A stretch of DNA of 64,000 bases from Halomonas sp. Y3 (GTDB lineage Bacteria > Pseudomonadota > Gammaproteobacteria > Pseudomonadales > Halomonadaceae): the NCBI RefSeq assembly GCF_024137965.1, contig NZ_CP099975.1:3658001-3722000 (forward strand), in the 5' to 3' direction. A program made the translations under genes and the position numbers. The notes under the pieces are model-generated. The model did no database searches and was not told the DNA's origin. It saw only the letters and a list, made by a program, of their open reading frames with translations. Within the stretch, counting starts at the first letter, position 1. Every line of letters begins with the position of its first letter. Below, piece after piece: positions 54,006-62,754 of the stretch.

Positions 54006-54136
54006 ATGTACAGCGTTGAATCGCCTTCTCGCTCGGCGGCGGCAGGCTCCAGGGGAGCTGCCAGACTGTGCAGGCAACTGCACGGGCCCACCGACCGGGG
54101 GCACCATCCAACAATCACATGTCTCGGAGTCACGCC

Positions 54137-55120
54137 ATGCGTCACCTCTCCACCAAGCTTCTCGCCGGCACCGTCGCCGGTTCCCTGCTGGTCGCCGCAG
54201 CCGCCGCCCAGGCCGACCGCAGCGACTGGCCCTCCAACTTCACCGTGGGCACCGCCAGTCAGGGCGGCACCTACTACGTCTACGGCTCCGGCTGGGCCAA
54301 CCTGGTAGCCGACGAGCTGGGCCTCTCCGGCGGCGGCGAGGTGACCGGCGGTCCGACCCAGAACCTGGCACTGGTGCATACCGGCGACCTGGCCTTCGGC
54401 CTGACCACCATGGGCCCCGCCGCCGATGCGGTGAAGGGCGAGAGTCCGCTGGCTCCCGGCATCCCCATGGACAACGTCTGCGCGCTCTTCCCGATGTACG
54501 AGACCCCGTTCTCCATCACCGCCCTGCGCAGCTCCGGCATCGAGTCGATCTCCGATATCCCGGACGGCGCCCGCATCGGCTTCGGCCCTGCGGCCTCCAC
54601 CTCCGACACCTACTTCCCGGCCATCCTCGAGGAGCTCGGCGTCGACTTCCAGCGCCGCAACGGCGGCTGGTCCGACCTGGGCGGCCAGCTTCAGGACGGC
54701 CTGCTGGACGTCATCGCCTTCGCCGCCGGCATCCCGATCCCGGCGGTCAGCCAGCTCGAGGTGCAGACCAACGTCAACATCATCGAGTTCACCGAGGAGG
54801 AGCAGGCCACGGTGCTGGAGAACTTCCCGGTCTCCGAGTTCTGGATTCCCGCCAGCACCTACAGCACCCTGGAAGAGGATGCCCGGGCGGTCTCCATGTG
54901 GAACTTCGCCATCTCCCGCTGCGACCTGCCGGAGGACTTCATCTACGAAGTCACCAAGGCGACCATGGAGAACAACGACAAGATGCGTAACGTACACCGC
55001 TCCGCCGAGACCACCATCCCGGAGAATATCGTGCACAACACCGTGCTGCCCTTCCATCCGGGTGCGGCGCGCTGGTACCAGGAGAACGGCTACGAGATCG
55101 ACGAGTCGCTGATCAACTAA
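54137..55120 (+). CDS. TAXI-family TRAP transporter solute-binding protein
   Basis: The 327-residue periplasmic receptor has a signal peptide of about 26 residues ending AQA. The TAXI signature is visible in FTVGTASQGGTYYVYGSGWA (about 35-54), and TGGPTQNLALVHTGDLAFGL follows. TAXI receptors bind small carboxylates such as glutamate or 2-oxoglutarate; this ligand is unknown. The start at 54137 was chosen for the clear signal peptide. A permease gene follows after a hairpin. Confidence 0.92.
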   Translation: MRHLSTKLLAGTVAGSLLVAAAAAQADRSDWPSNFTVGTASQGGTYYVYGSGWANLVADELGLSGGGEVTGGPTQNLALVHTGDLAFGLTTMGPAADAVKGESPLAPGIPMDNVCALFPMYETPFSITALRSSGIESISDIPDGARIGFGPAASTSDTYFPAILEELGVDFQRRNGGWSDLGGQLQDGLLDVIAFAAGIPIPAVSQLEVQTNVNIIEFTEEEQATVLENFPVSEFWIPASTYSTLEEDARAVSMWNFAISRCDLPEDFIYEVTKATMENNDKMRNVHRSAETTIPENIVHNTVLPFHPGAARWYQENGYEIDESLIN

Positions 55121-55141
55121 GCCCTTCCGCTGGCACACCTC

Positions 55142-55170
55142 GCCCCGCCCCGGCAGCGCCGGCGCGGGGC
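55142..55170 (+). other. Hairpin between binding protein and permease genes
   Basis: GCCCCG/CGGGGC closes an inner CCGG/CCGG stem and is followed by TTGTCGTC. Such hairpins commonly stabilise the binding-protein mRNA or partly terminate transcription, raising receptor over permease. Confidence 0.5.
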
Positions 55171-55214
55171 TTGTCGTCCCCAAGCCGTCTACCCCACCCA
55201 AGGGTGAATGTCCC

Positions 55215-57416
55215 ATGAATCACACCCCCGACCCGCACAAGGGCTCCGAGGATGCCGCCCCGCACGTCCCCGACACCGTTGCCGAGGGCGTCGACGAGGA
55301 GATCGTCGAGTCAAACCGCCGCCTCTACGTCGGCTGGCAGTGGCTGCTCTTCGGCGCCCTGGCCATCATCTACGCCACCTTCCACCTGGTCTCCCTCAAC
55401 GTCTACCCGATGGAGACCTGGTCGTTTCGCATCGTGCATATCGCCGGCGCCCTGATCCTCGGCTTCGCCCTCTACACCGGCACCCGCTTCGCCGGCGAGG
55501 CCAGCGTCAGGCAGTCGCCGCCCTGGCTGGGCTGGATCAGCTACGCGCTGCTGATTCCTGCCGGCTACGCGCTCTTCCAGGTCTGGCGCATGAACCAGAT
55601 GATCGCGGGCGGCGCCATGCGCATCGACCCGGCTATCGAGGCCTGGCACTTCGGCTACCCGCTGATCTTCGCCGTCAGCGCCGCCATCCTGCTCTCCTGG
55701 ACCTATCGCCAGGTGCGCCAGAAGCTATCGCCCCCCGACCTGGTGCTGATGGTCGGCGCCCTGGCCGTGGCCGGCTACCTGATCCTGATCTTCGGCACCC
55801 CGCTGCGCGCCTCCACCGGTACCGCCTTCGCCCCCATCGGCATCTCCTATGCGGCACTGGCCGGCTCGCTGCTGATCCTCGAGCTGACCCGCCGCGTGGC
55901 CGGCATGGCCCTGGTGGTGATCTCCGCCATCTTCCTGGCCTACGTCTGGGCAGGCCCCTACCTGCCGGGCTTCCTGGGCTATCCGGGGCTCTCCTTCAAC
56001 CGCTTCTTCAGCCAGCTCTATACCGATACCGGCATCCTCGGCCCGACCACCGCGGTCTCCTCGACCTACATCATCCTCTTCATCATCTTCGCAGCCTTCC
56101 TGCAGGCCTCCAAGGTGGGCGACTACTTCGTCAACTTCGCCTTCGCCGCGGCCGGCCGCGCCCGGGGCGGCCCCGCCAAGGTCTCCATCTTCGCCTCGGG
56201 CCTGATGGGCATGATCAACGGCACCAGCGCCGGCAACGTGGTCTCCACCGGCTCCCTGACCATCCCGCTGATGAAAAAGGTGGGCTACCCGGGCCGCAGC
56301 GCCGGTGCCATCGAGGCCGCCGCCTCCACCGGCGGGCAGATCATGCCGCCGATCATGGGCGCCGGCGCCTTCATCATGGCCGAGATCACCGGCATCCCCT
56401 ATACCGAGATCGCCATGGCGGCGATCATCCCCGCCATCCTCTACTTCCTCTCGGTCTACTGCATGGTGGACTTCGAGGCGGCCCGCAAGGGCATGCGCGG
56501 CATGCGCAAGGACGAGATCCCGCTCTTCTCGAAGCTGGCCAAGCAGGTCTATCTCTTCGCCCCCATCATCATCCTGATCGCCGCGCTGTTCATGGGCTAC
56601 TCGGTGATCCGCGCCGGCACCCTGGCCACCGCCTCCGCCGCCGTGGTGAGCTGGCTCTCTCCCAACAGGATGGGCATCCGCGAGATCCTCAAGGCGCTGC
56701 AGCTGGCCGGCACCATGTCGATCCAGATCATCGCCGTCTGCGCCTGCGCGGGCATCATCGTCGGCGTGATCTCGCTGACCGGCGTGGGCGCGCGCTTCTC
56801 CTCCCTGCTGCTGGGTCTGGCCGGGGTCAGCCAGCTGCTGGCGCTGTTCTTCGCCATGTGCATCTCGATCCTGCTGGGCATGGGCATGCCGACGACCGCC
56901 GCCTATGCGGTAGCCGCCTCGGTGGTGGCCCCCGGCCTGATCAATATCGGCATCCAGCCGCTGGTGGCGCACTTCTTCGTGTTCTACTTCGCGGTGGTCT
57001 CGGCGATCACCCCGCCAGTGGCCCTGGCCTCCTATGCCGCGGCGGGCATCTCCGGCGACAACGCCATGGCCACCTCCGTGACCTCCTTCAAGGTCGGCCT
57101 GGCCGCCTTCATCGTGCCCTTCATGTTCTTCTACAGCCCGGCCATGCTGATGGAGGGCACCTGGCCGCAGATCCTGCGGGTCGGCGTCACCGCCACTCTG
57201 GGGATCGTGCTGCTGGCGGGCACCGTCCAGGCCTGGTTCTTCGGGCCGGTGAAGCTGTGGCAGCGCCTGGTGATGTTCGTGGGCGCCATGTTCATGATCT
57301 ACGGCGGCATCTACACCGACGTGGCCGGCCTGGCCATCGGCGCCGCCCTGTTCATGATGCAGCGCAAGCTGCACGGCGGCGGCGGCTCGCCCCAGGCAGC
57401 CACCAGCAGCGGCTGA
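55215..57416 (+). CDS. TRAP transporter fused permease (4TM/12TM)
   Basis: The 733-residue protein fuses the small DctQ-like part (spans within about 35-210) to the large DctM-like part. Typical DctM blocks are GMINGTSAGNVVSTGSLTIP, EAAASTGGQIMPPIMGAGAF and LLGMGMPTTAAYAVAASVVA. Fused permeases are normal for TAXI systems, which use a Na+ or H+ gradient. It forms an operon with the upstream binding protein and ends at a terminator. Confidence 0.95.
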   Translation: MNHTPDPHKGSEDAAPHVPDTVAEGVDEEIVESNRRLYVGWQWLLFGALAIIYATFHLVSLNVYPMETWSFRIVHIAGALILGFALYTGTRFAGEASVRQSPPWLGWISYALLIPAGYALFQVWRMNQMIAGGAMRIDPAIEAWHFGYPLIFAVSAAILLSWTYRQVRQKLSPPDLVLMVGALAVAGYLILIFGTPLRASTGTAFAPIGISYAALAGSLLILELTRRVAGMALVVISAIFLAYVWAGPYLPGFLGYPGLSFNRFFSQLYTDTGILGPTTAVSSTYIILFIIFAAFLQASKVGDYFVNFAFAAAGRARGGPAKVSIFASGLMGMINGTSAGNVVSTGSLTIPLMKKVGYPGRSAGAIEAAASTGGQIMPPIMGAGAFIMAEITGIPYTEIAMAAIIPAILYFLSVYCMVDFEAARKGMRGMRKDEIPLFSKLAKQVYLFAPIIILIAALFMGYSVIRAGTLATASAAVVSWLSPNRMGIREILKALQLAGTMSIQIIAVCACAGIIVGVISLTGVGARFSSLLLGLAGVSQLLALFFAMCISILLGMGMPTTAAYAVAASVVAPGLINIGIQPLVAHFFVFYFAVVSAITPPVALASYAAAGISGDNAMATSVTSFKVGLAAFIVPFMFFYSPAMLMEGTWPQILRVGVTATLGIVLLAGTVQAWFFGPVKLWQRLVMFVGAMFMIYGGIYTDVAGLAIGAALFMMQRKLHGGGGSPQAATSSG

Positions 57417-57468
57417 CCGGCAAGGGCCTGCCCGGCGGGCCCTCTTCCCGGGCCGCGGTCGCCCCAAC

Positions 57469-57501
57469 GCGCGAGGCCCCGCCATTGGCGGGGCCTCGCG
57501 C
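57469..57501 (+). terminator. Terminator after the TRAP operon
   Basis: A perfect 15-bp stem, GCGCGAGGCCCCGCC with its complement, and loop ATT are followed by ATTTATC. It lies between the convergent TRAP permease and metF and may serve both. Confidence 0.75.
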
Positions 57502-57552
57502 ATTTATCGTGTCTCGTCCTCGGCGTAGGCGGTGACTCCCGGCCGCGCCCTC

Positions 57553-58395
57553 TCAACCAACAATGTTATCCAGAACCTTTAGGGTCGGGGCGGCCTGGTT
57601 CAGGGTGTAGAAGTGCAGCCCCGGGGCGCCGCCGTCGAGCAGACGCTGGCAGAGGCGCGAGATCACCTCCTCGCCGAAGGCCGCGATGGCCTCGCTGTCG
57701 TCGCCATAGGCCTCGAGCTGCTTGCGGATCCAGCGCGGAATCTCGGCTCCGCAGGCGTCGGAGAAGCGCGCCAGCTTGGTGTAGTTGGTGATCGGCATGA
57801 TGCCCGGCACGATGGGCGCCTCGACGCCCAGGGCGCGCGCCCGCTCCACGAAGTGGAAGTAGGCGTCGGCATTGAAGAAGTACTGGGTGATGGCGAGGTT
57901 GGCGCCGGCCTTCATCTTGCGGGCAAAGTTCTCGACATCGCGGTCGAAGCTCGGCGCCTGGGGATGCGACTCCGGATAGGCGGCCACGGCGATCTCGAAG
58001 TGATCCCCGCTCTCCTCGCGAATGAACTCGACCAGCTCGTTGGCGTAGCGCAGCTCGCCGATGCCGCCCATGCCCGAGGGCAGGTCGCCGCGCAGGGCCA
58101 CCAGGCTGTTGATCCCCTCCTCGCGATAGCGTGCCAGGAGCTCCCGCAGCTGCCCCTTTTCGCTGCCGATGCAGGAGAGGTGGGGCGCCGTGGTAATGCC
58201 CGAATCACGCACCTGACGCACCGTGTTCAGGGTGCGATCCTGGGTGGAGCCGCCGGCCCCGTAGGTCACCGAAAAGAAGCGCGGCCCGCGCTCCGCCAGG
58301 GCATCGCGCACCTTGACCAGCTTCTCCCGGCCGGCATCGGTGTTGGGCGGGAAGAACTCGAAGCTGATACCCAGCGGATGTTCCTGCGTGCTCAT
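57553..58395 (-). CDS. metF: 5,10-methylenetetrahydrofolate reductase
   Basis: MetF reduces methylene-THF to methyl-THF, the methyl donor for homocysteine remethylation. The 280-residue TIM barrel begins MSTQEHPLGISFEFFPPNTD, with the FEFFPP motif, SVTYGAGGSTQDRTL, the LVALRGDLP strand and the FAD/folate block ANLAITQYFFNADAYFHFVE. It lies near ahcY and metK, so the methyl cycle is grouped, though metF is separated from ahcY by the opposite-strand transporter gene. Confidence 0.95.
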   Translation of the reverse strand: MSTQEHPLGISFEFFPPNTDAGREKLVKVRDALAERGPRFFSVTYGAGGSTQDRTLNTVRQVRDSGITTAPHLSCIGSEKGQLRELLARYREEGINSLVALRGDLPSGMGGIGELRYANELVEFIREESGDHFEIAVAAYPESHPQAPSFDRDVENFARKMKAGANLAITQYFFNADAYFHFVERARALGVEAPIVPGIMPITNYTKLARFSDACGAEIPRWIRKQLEAYGDDSEAIAAFGEEVISRLCQRLLDGGAPGLHFYTLNQAAPTLKVLDNIVG

Positions 58396-58509
58396 CGGAT
58401 GACCTCATGAAAACGTTGCATAATGGTGCCATTGTGACCGCTGCATGTTCGGGGCTCCAATGAAAGATTCGCGGCCCCATCATCAATCTTCTTCAAGTTC
58501 GGAGATTCC

Positions 58510-59445
58510 ATGACCGTCCTCGACCCGGCGACCCTGATGGGCCCGCTCTGGACCCTGCTGGCCTATATCGCCCTGGGCTGGCTGGCCGCCCGGCGGCTGG
58601 CCATCGACCCGCGCCCCATCGCCACCCTGCTGATCTATCTGGTCGCACCGCTCACCTTCTTCCGCGGGCTGGTCCAGGGCGGCCCCACGCCGGACTATCT
58701 GCTGCTGACCCTGGCCGCCTTCCTGGTTTCCAGCCTGCTGGCCCTGGCCGTGCACCGCCTGACGCGGCACCGCTTCCCCCCCCAGGAGAGCGCCCTGCTC
58801 GCCTTCTCCGCCGGCACCGGCAACACCGGCTACTTCGGCCTGCCGGTGGCCATGGTGCTGCTGCCGCCGGAGGGCGTGACCCTCTACCTCTTCTGCGTGC
58901 TGGGCATCACCCTCTACGAGTTCACGGTGGGCTTCTACCTCTCCGCCCGGGGGCAGTTCTCGGTGGCCGACAGCCTGACCAAGATCGTGCGGCTACCGCT
59001 GGTCTACGCCTTCCTGGCGGCGCTGGTGGTCAGCGGCCTGGACCTGACAGTGCCGGAGGCCGCCATGCAGGGCCTGGCGGTCTTTCCCGCCACCTATACG
59101 CTGCTCGGCATGATGATCATCGGCATGACCCTGGGGCGGGTCTCGCTGCGCGAGATCGACGGCCGCTTCATGGCCGCCTGCGTGGCGGTGCGCAGCGTGA
59201 TGTGGCCGCTGCTGGCCCTGGGCAGCGTGCTGGCCCTGCAGTCCCTGGTGCCGCTCTCCCGGGAGATGGCCATGGCGCTTTTGCTGCTGGGGGTGGTGCC
59301 CATGGCCGCCAACGTGGTGGTGGTGGCCATGGAGCTCGGCATCGCCCCGGCCAAGGGGGCGCTCGCCGTGCTGGCCACCACCCTGGCCGCCCCGCTGCTG
59401 ATCCCGCTCTACCTGACGCTGATGATGCGGCTGGCGGGACTGTGA
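58510..59445 (+). CDS. AEC-family (auxin efflux carrier-like) transporter
   Basis: The 311-residue protein has ten predicted spans in two five-span halves. The half-unit signature is LIYLVAPLTFFRGLVQGGPT at the N-terminus, with AGTGNTGYFGLPVAMVLLPP and VVPMAANVVVVAMELGIAPA further on. Bacterial AEC proteins move organic acids such as malate; the substrate here is unknown. It is divergent from metF, and its stop abuts the ahcY stop. Confidence 0.88.
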   Translation: MTVLDPATLMGPLWTLLAYIALGWLAARRLAIDPRPIATLLIYLVAPLTFFRGLVQGGPTPDYLLLTLAAFLVSSLLALAVHRLTRHRFPPQESALLAFSAGTGNTGYFGLPVAMVLLPPEGVTLYLFCVLGITLYEFTVGFYLSARGQFSVADSLTKIVRLPLVYAFLAALVVSGLDLTVPEAAMQGLAVFPATYTLLGMMIIGMTLGRVSLREIDGRFMAACVAVRSVMWPLLALGSVLALQSLVPLSREMAMALLLLGVVPMAANVVVVAMELGIAPAKGALAVLATTLAAPLLIPLYLTLMMRLAGL

Positions 59446-60855
59446 TCAATAGCGGTAGCTGTCGGGCTTGTAGGGGCCGTCGGCGGGCACGCCGGTGTAG
59501 GCCTCCTGGGCCTCGGTCAGGCGAGTGATCACCCCGCCGAAGCCCTCCACCATGTAGCGGGCCACCTCCTCGTCCAGATGGCGGGGCAGCACCCTGACCG
59601 CCAGCGCCTCGCGCTTCTCTTCCGCGGGCAGCTCGGCGAAGCGCCCCTGGTAGAGGTGCATCTGCGCCAGCACCTGGTTGGCGAAGGAGCCGTCCATCAC
59701 CCGTGACGGGTGGCCGGTGGCATTGCCCAGGTTCACCAGCCGCCCCTCGGCGAGCAGGATCAGATAGTCGCGGCTCTCGGGGTCGAAGTGGCCCGGCCGG
59801 CTGTCCCGGTAGACCTTGTGCACCTGGGGCTTGACCTCCTCCCAGTGCCACTGGCGACGCAGGAAAGCGGTATCGATCTCGCTGTCGAAGTGGCCGATAT
59901 TGCACACCACGGCCCCCGGCTTGAGGGCCTCGAGCATGGCCGCATCGCAGGCGTCGATATTGCCGGTGGCGGTCACCACCAGGTCGATTCTCTGCAGCAG
60001 CCCGCGGTCGACGCTCTCGGCGCCGCGATTGAGGCCGCCAACGTAGGGCGAGGCCACCTCGAAGCCGTCCATGCAGGCCTGCATGGCGCAGATCGGGTCG
60101 ATCTCGGCCACCTTGACGATCATCCCCTCCTGGCGCAGCGACGCCGCCGAGCCCTTGCCCACGTCGCCGTAGCCCACCACCAGCGCCTGCTTGCCGGCCA
60201 GCAGATGGTCGGTGGCGCGTTTGATGGCATCGCTCAGGGAGTGGCGACAGCCGTACTTGTTGTCGTTCTTCGACTTGGTCACGGCGTCGTTGACGTTGAT
60301 GGCGGGCACCCTAAGCAGGCCATCGCGCAACATCTCCTGCAGGCGATGCACCCCGGTGGTGGTCTCCTCGCTGATGCCGTGGATGGCGTCGAGCCGCTCC
60401 GGATACTTGTCGTGCAGGAGCGCGGTAAGGTCGCCGCCGTCGTCGAGCACCAGGTTGGGGGTCCAGCCGTCGGGCCCCTCGACGGTCTGCTCGATGCACC
60501 ACCAGAACTCCGCCTCGCTCTCGCCCTTCCAGGCGAACACCGGGATGCCGGCGGCCGCGACAGCCGCGGCGGCATGGTCCTGGGTGGAGAAGATGTTGCA
60601 CGACGACCAGCGCACGCTGGCGCCCAGATCGACGAGCGTCTCGATCAGCACCGCGGTCTGGATGGTCATGTGGATGCAGCCGGCGATGCGCGCCCCCGCC
60701 AGGGGCCGAGCGTCGCGATACCTGGCGCGGATCGCCATCAGGGCGGGCATCTCGGTCTCGGCGATGCGAATTTCGCGGCGGCCCCACTCGGCCAGGGCGA
60801 GGTCCGCCACCTTGAAGTCCTGACGGGTGGGGGGAGTCACGGCGGGCTGGGTCAT
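59446..60855 (-). CDS. ahcY: S-adenosylhomocysteine hydrolase
   Basis: AhcY splits S-adenosylhomocysteine to adenosine and homocysteine. The 469-residue protein is the longer bacterial type with an insertion in the catalytic domain ([20 protein letters not shown] region). Features are [35 protein letters not shown], the NAD loop [15 protein letters not shown] and the C-terminal KPDSYRY, matching the conserved tail that contacts NAD. No SAH riboswitch was recognised upstream; a short hairpin overlaps its ribosome binding site. Confidence 0.97.
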   Translation of the reverse strand: MTQPAVTPPTRQDFKVADLALAEWGRREIRIAETEMPALMAIRARYRDARPLAGARIAGCIHMTIQTAVLIETLVDLGASVRWSSCNIFSTQDHAAAAVAAAGIPVFAWKGESEAEFWWCIEQTVEGPDGWTPNLVLDDGGDLTALLHDKYPERLDAIHGISEETTTGVHRLQEMLRDGLLRVPAINVNDAVTKSKNDNKYGCRHSLSDAIKRATDHLLAGKQALVVGYGDVGKGSAASLRQEGMIVKVAEIDPICAMQACMDGFEVASPYVGGLNRGAESVDRGLLQRIDLVVTATGNIDACDAAMLEALKPGAVVCNIGHFDSEIDTAFLRRQWHWEEVKPQVHKVYRDSRPGHFDPESRDYLILLAEGRLVNLGNATGHPSRVMDGSFANQVLAQMHLYQGRFAELPAEEKREALAVRVLPRHLDEEVARYMVEGFGGVITRLTEAQEAYTGVPADGPYKPDSYRY

Positions 60856-60856
60856 G

Positions 60857-60885
60857 GGTCACCTCTTCCAGGGAGCAGGGTGACC
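60857..60885 (-). promoter_or_regulatory. Hairpin enclosing the ahcY ribosome binding site
   Basis: GGTCACC (60885-60879) and GGTGACC (60863-60857) are perfectly complementary. The right arm contains most of the Shine-Dalgarno GAGGTG, one nt before the ATG. A possible -10 TATAGT lies at 60889-60894, so the transcript may begin at or within the left arm; if it starts past 60883 the stem would be shortened. Confidence 0.5.
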
Positions 60886-60927
60886 TTCACTATAGGCCGC
60901 CCGCGCCGCGTCCCGCCAAGCCCCCTC

Positions 60928-61848
60928 TCAATCCATCAACGGCCGTCCAGCCAGCCGGCCATGCCGGGCCAGGTAGCCCCTCAGGCGCTCCAGCAGCCAG
61001 TTGGTGATTCGGCCATCGCGGAAGTCGCGGGAGCGCAACGCCACGAAAGCCTGGGGCTGCACCGCTTCGGGGTGGGCCAGCAGGGTCAGCCGGCCGTCCT
61101 CGAGGCGCTCCCTCGCCAGCGGCGCCGGCACCAGCGCCCAGCCGATGCCGTCGCTCGCCATATCGCGCATCAGCTCGAAGTGGGAGACACCGATGCGCTG
61201 ACGCACATCGAGCCGCGCCTGGCGCAGCCCTCCTTCCCCGTACCAGCTCTGGGCGATGAAGGGGTGCTCGCGCAGGTCCCGCTGGGTCACTCGACCCAGC
61301 CGGGCCAGCGGATGCTTGGGCGAGACCACCATCAGCATGTCCACGTCTCCCAGCACCAGCCGCTCGCTGCCGGCCACGTGGATCTCCTCGTCCATGACCC
61401 CGAGCCCCAGATCCACGGCGCCCTCGGCCAGCGTCGTCGCCAGCTCCGCCGCCGGCGAGAGGCCGAAGCCCAGGCTCAGAGCGGGAAAGGTAGCGCTCAT
61501 CTCCGCCACCAGATCACGCCAGAAGGCTTCCGGCAGCGCATCGTCGCGGGCGATACGCAGCAGCGCCTCTTCGCCTTCCAGGTGGCGATGACAGCGCGCC
61601 TCGATGGCCCGGGCCAGGTCGCTGAGGCGCCGGCAGTCATCCAGCAGCTCCAGCGCCAACGGCGTAGGCGCCAGGCGGTTGCCGCGGCGCTGAAAGAGCG
61701 TCACACCGAGCTGATCCTCCAGCGCCGATAGGCTCATGCTGACCGCTCCCCGGCTCTTGCCCAGCGCCCGTGCCGCCGCGGCGATGGAGCCGCGATGGCA
61801 GGTCTCCAGCAGCTCCTCGATCTGAATCAGCGTCATGTTGAGCGGCAC
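60928..61848 (-). CDS. LysR-family transcriptional regulator
   Basis: The GTG at 61848 was chosen because GAGGAG lies five nt upstream; the next ATG (61836) would be 17 nt from it. The product has 306 residues with an N-terminal winged helix (EELLETCHRGSIAAAARALG and VSMSLSALEDQLGVTLFQRR) and a periplasmic-binding-like effector domain. It is divergent from mdtJI with a 116-nt spacer and is the likely local regulator. The ligand cannot be inferred. Confidence 0.85.
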   Translation of the reverse strand: MPLNMTLIQIEELLETCHRGSIAAAARALGKSRGAVSMSLSALEDQLGVTLFQRRGNRLAPTPLALELLDDCRRLSDLARAIEARCHRHLEGEEALLRIARDDALPEAFWRDLVAEMSATFPALSLGFGLSPAAELATTLAEGAVDLGLGVMDEEIHVAGSERLVLGDVDMLMVVSPKHPLARLGRVTQRDLREHPFIAQSWYGEGGLRQARLDVRQRIGVSHFELMRDMASDGIGWALVPAPLARERLEDGRLTLLAHPEAVQPQAFVALRSRDFRDGRITNWLLERLRGYLARHGRLAGRPLMD

Positions 61849-61964
61849 GGCAGCTCCTCGGACTTGCGCATCAGGCGTCAGAATAGCTGACGCCGAGCGA
61901 TTATGGCAGGCACCCGGCCCCACCTAGAATGGCACCCCACCCCATGACACGGAGAGACATTTTT

Positions 61965-62327
61965 ATGCTGCTTGCCTGGACCTTTCTGTTGCTGGCGATC
62001 CTGACCGAGGTCTCCGGCGTCAGCACCATGAACCTGCTGAGCCAGGAGGGCGGCCCACTCGGCTACCTGGTCATGTACGCCTGCATCGCCCTCTCCTACG
62101 TCTTCCTGGGCTTCGCCGTGAAGCGCATCGCCGTGGGCGTGGCCTTCGCCATGTGGGAAGGCGTCGGCATCGCACTGATCACCGCCCTGTCGCTGCTGGT
62201 CTTCGACAGCGTGCTGTCGACCCAGGAGCTGGTCGGCCTCGGCCTGGTGGTGGTGGGTATCGTGATGATCAACGCCGGCGAAGTGCATGCCCCGGCCGCC
62301 GTAGAGGAGCACACAGCATGTCGCTGA
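61965..62327 (+). CDS. mdtJ: SMR-family spermidine export subunit MdtJ
   Basis: The 120-residue four-span protein starts at the ATG at 61965, with GGAGAG about 8 nt upstream. The conserved glutamate of SMR helix 1 is in LLLAILTEVSGVSTMNLLSQ. The block SYVFLGFAVKRIAVGVAFAM and WEGVGIALITALSLLVFD match E. coli MdtJ closely from memory. It overlaps mdtI by 10 nt. MdtJI exports spermidine in E. coli. Confidence 0.88.
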   Translation: MLLAWTFLLLAILTEVSGVSTMNLLSQEGGPLGYLVMYACIALSYVFLGFAVKRIAVGVAFAMWEGVGIALITALSLLVFDSVLSTQELVGLGLVVVGIVMINAGEVHAPAAVEEHTACR

Positions 62328-62644
62328 TCGGTCTGCCGCTGCTGCTGGTGGTGGGCGCCGCCGTCCTGGACGTGGCCGCCAACCTGCTGCTCAACCTCTC
62401 CGACGGCTTTCGCCGTCGAGGCTGGGGCATCCTGGCCATCCTGCTGGTGCTCGGGGCCTTCACCCTGCTGGCTCAGGCGGTCAGGCACATGGACCTGGCC
62501 ATCGCCTATGCGACCTGGGGCGCCCTGGGCATCCTGGGCACCGCCCTGGGCGGCCGCTGGTGGTTCGGTCAGCGCCTCAACGCCCTGGGCTGGAGCGGCA
62601 TCCTGGTGGTCATCATCGCCGTCATCGTGATCAAGACGGCCTGA
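62318..62644 (+). CDS. mdtI: SMR-family spermidine export subunit MdtI
   Basis: The 108-residue four-span protein begins MSLIGLPLLLVVGAAVLDVA and shows the MdtI pattern NLSDGFRRR, then IAYATWGALGILGT and WWFGQRLNALGWSGI. The canonical helix-1 glutamate (VLEI in E. coli MdtI) is aspartate here (VLDV). It is translated from an ATG within the 3' end of mdtJ, as expected for a heterodimeric SMR pair. Confidence 0.88.
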   Translation: MSLIGLPLLLVVGAAVLDVAANLLLNLSDGFRRRGWGILAILLVLGAFTLLAQAVRHMDLAIAYATWGALGILGTALGGRWWFGQRLNALGWSGILVVIIAVIVIKTA

Positions 62645-62680
62645 GCGGGCCGCTCACCGCCCGCCCGCGAGCCATACGGC

Positions 62681-62711
62681 AGCGCCCGGCCAGTTCTGCT
62701 GGCCGGGCGCT
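62681..62711. terminator. Hairpin between convergent mdtI and metK
   Basis: A perfect 13-bp stem AGCGCCCGGCCAG/CTGGCCGGGCGCT with a 5-nt loop lies between the two stop codons. Neither side has a T-run; it probably ends or insulates both transcripts. Confidence 0.6.
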
Positions 62712-62754
62712 GTCCCGTTCACCGGGGTGATACAGAAGGCTCGGGCGCCGGGCG

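Noticed and set aside
58396..58509. MetJ or MetR boxes in the metF-AEC spacer
   Set aside because: No repeated AGACGTCT-like or TGAA-N5-TTCA pattern was convincing by eye.
60856..60927. SAH riboswitch upstream of ahcY
   Set aside because: The conserved core expected for that riboswitch was not found in the short leader; only a simple hairpin is present.
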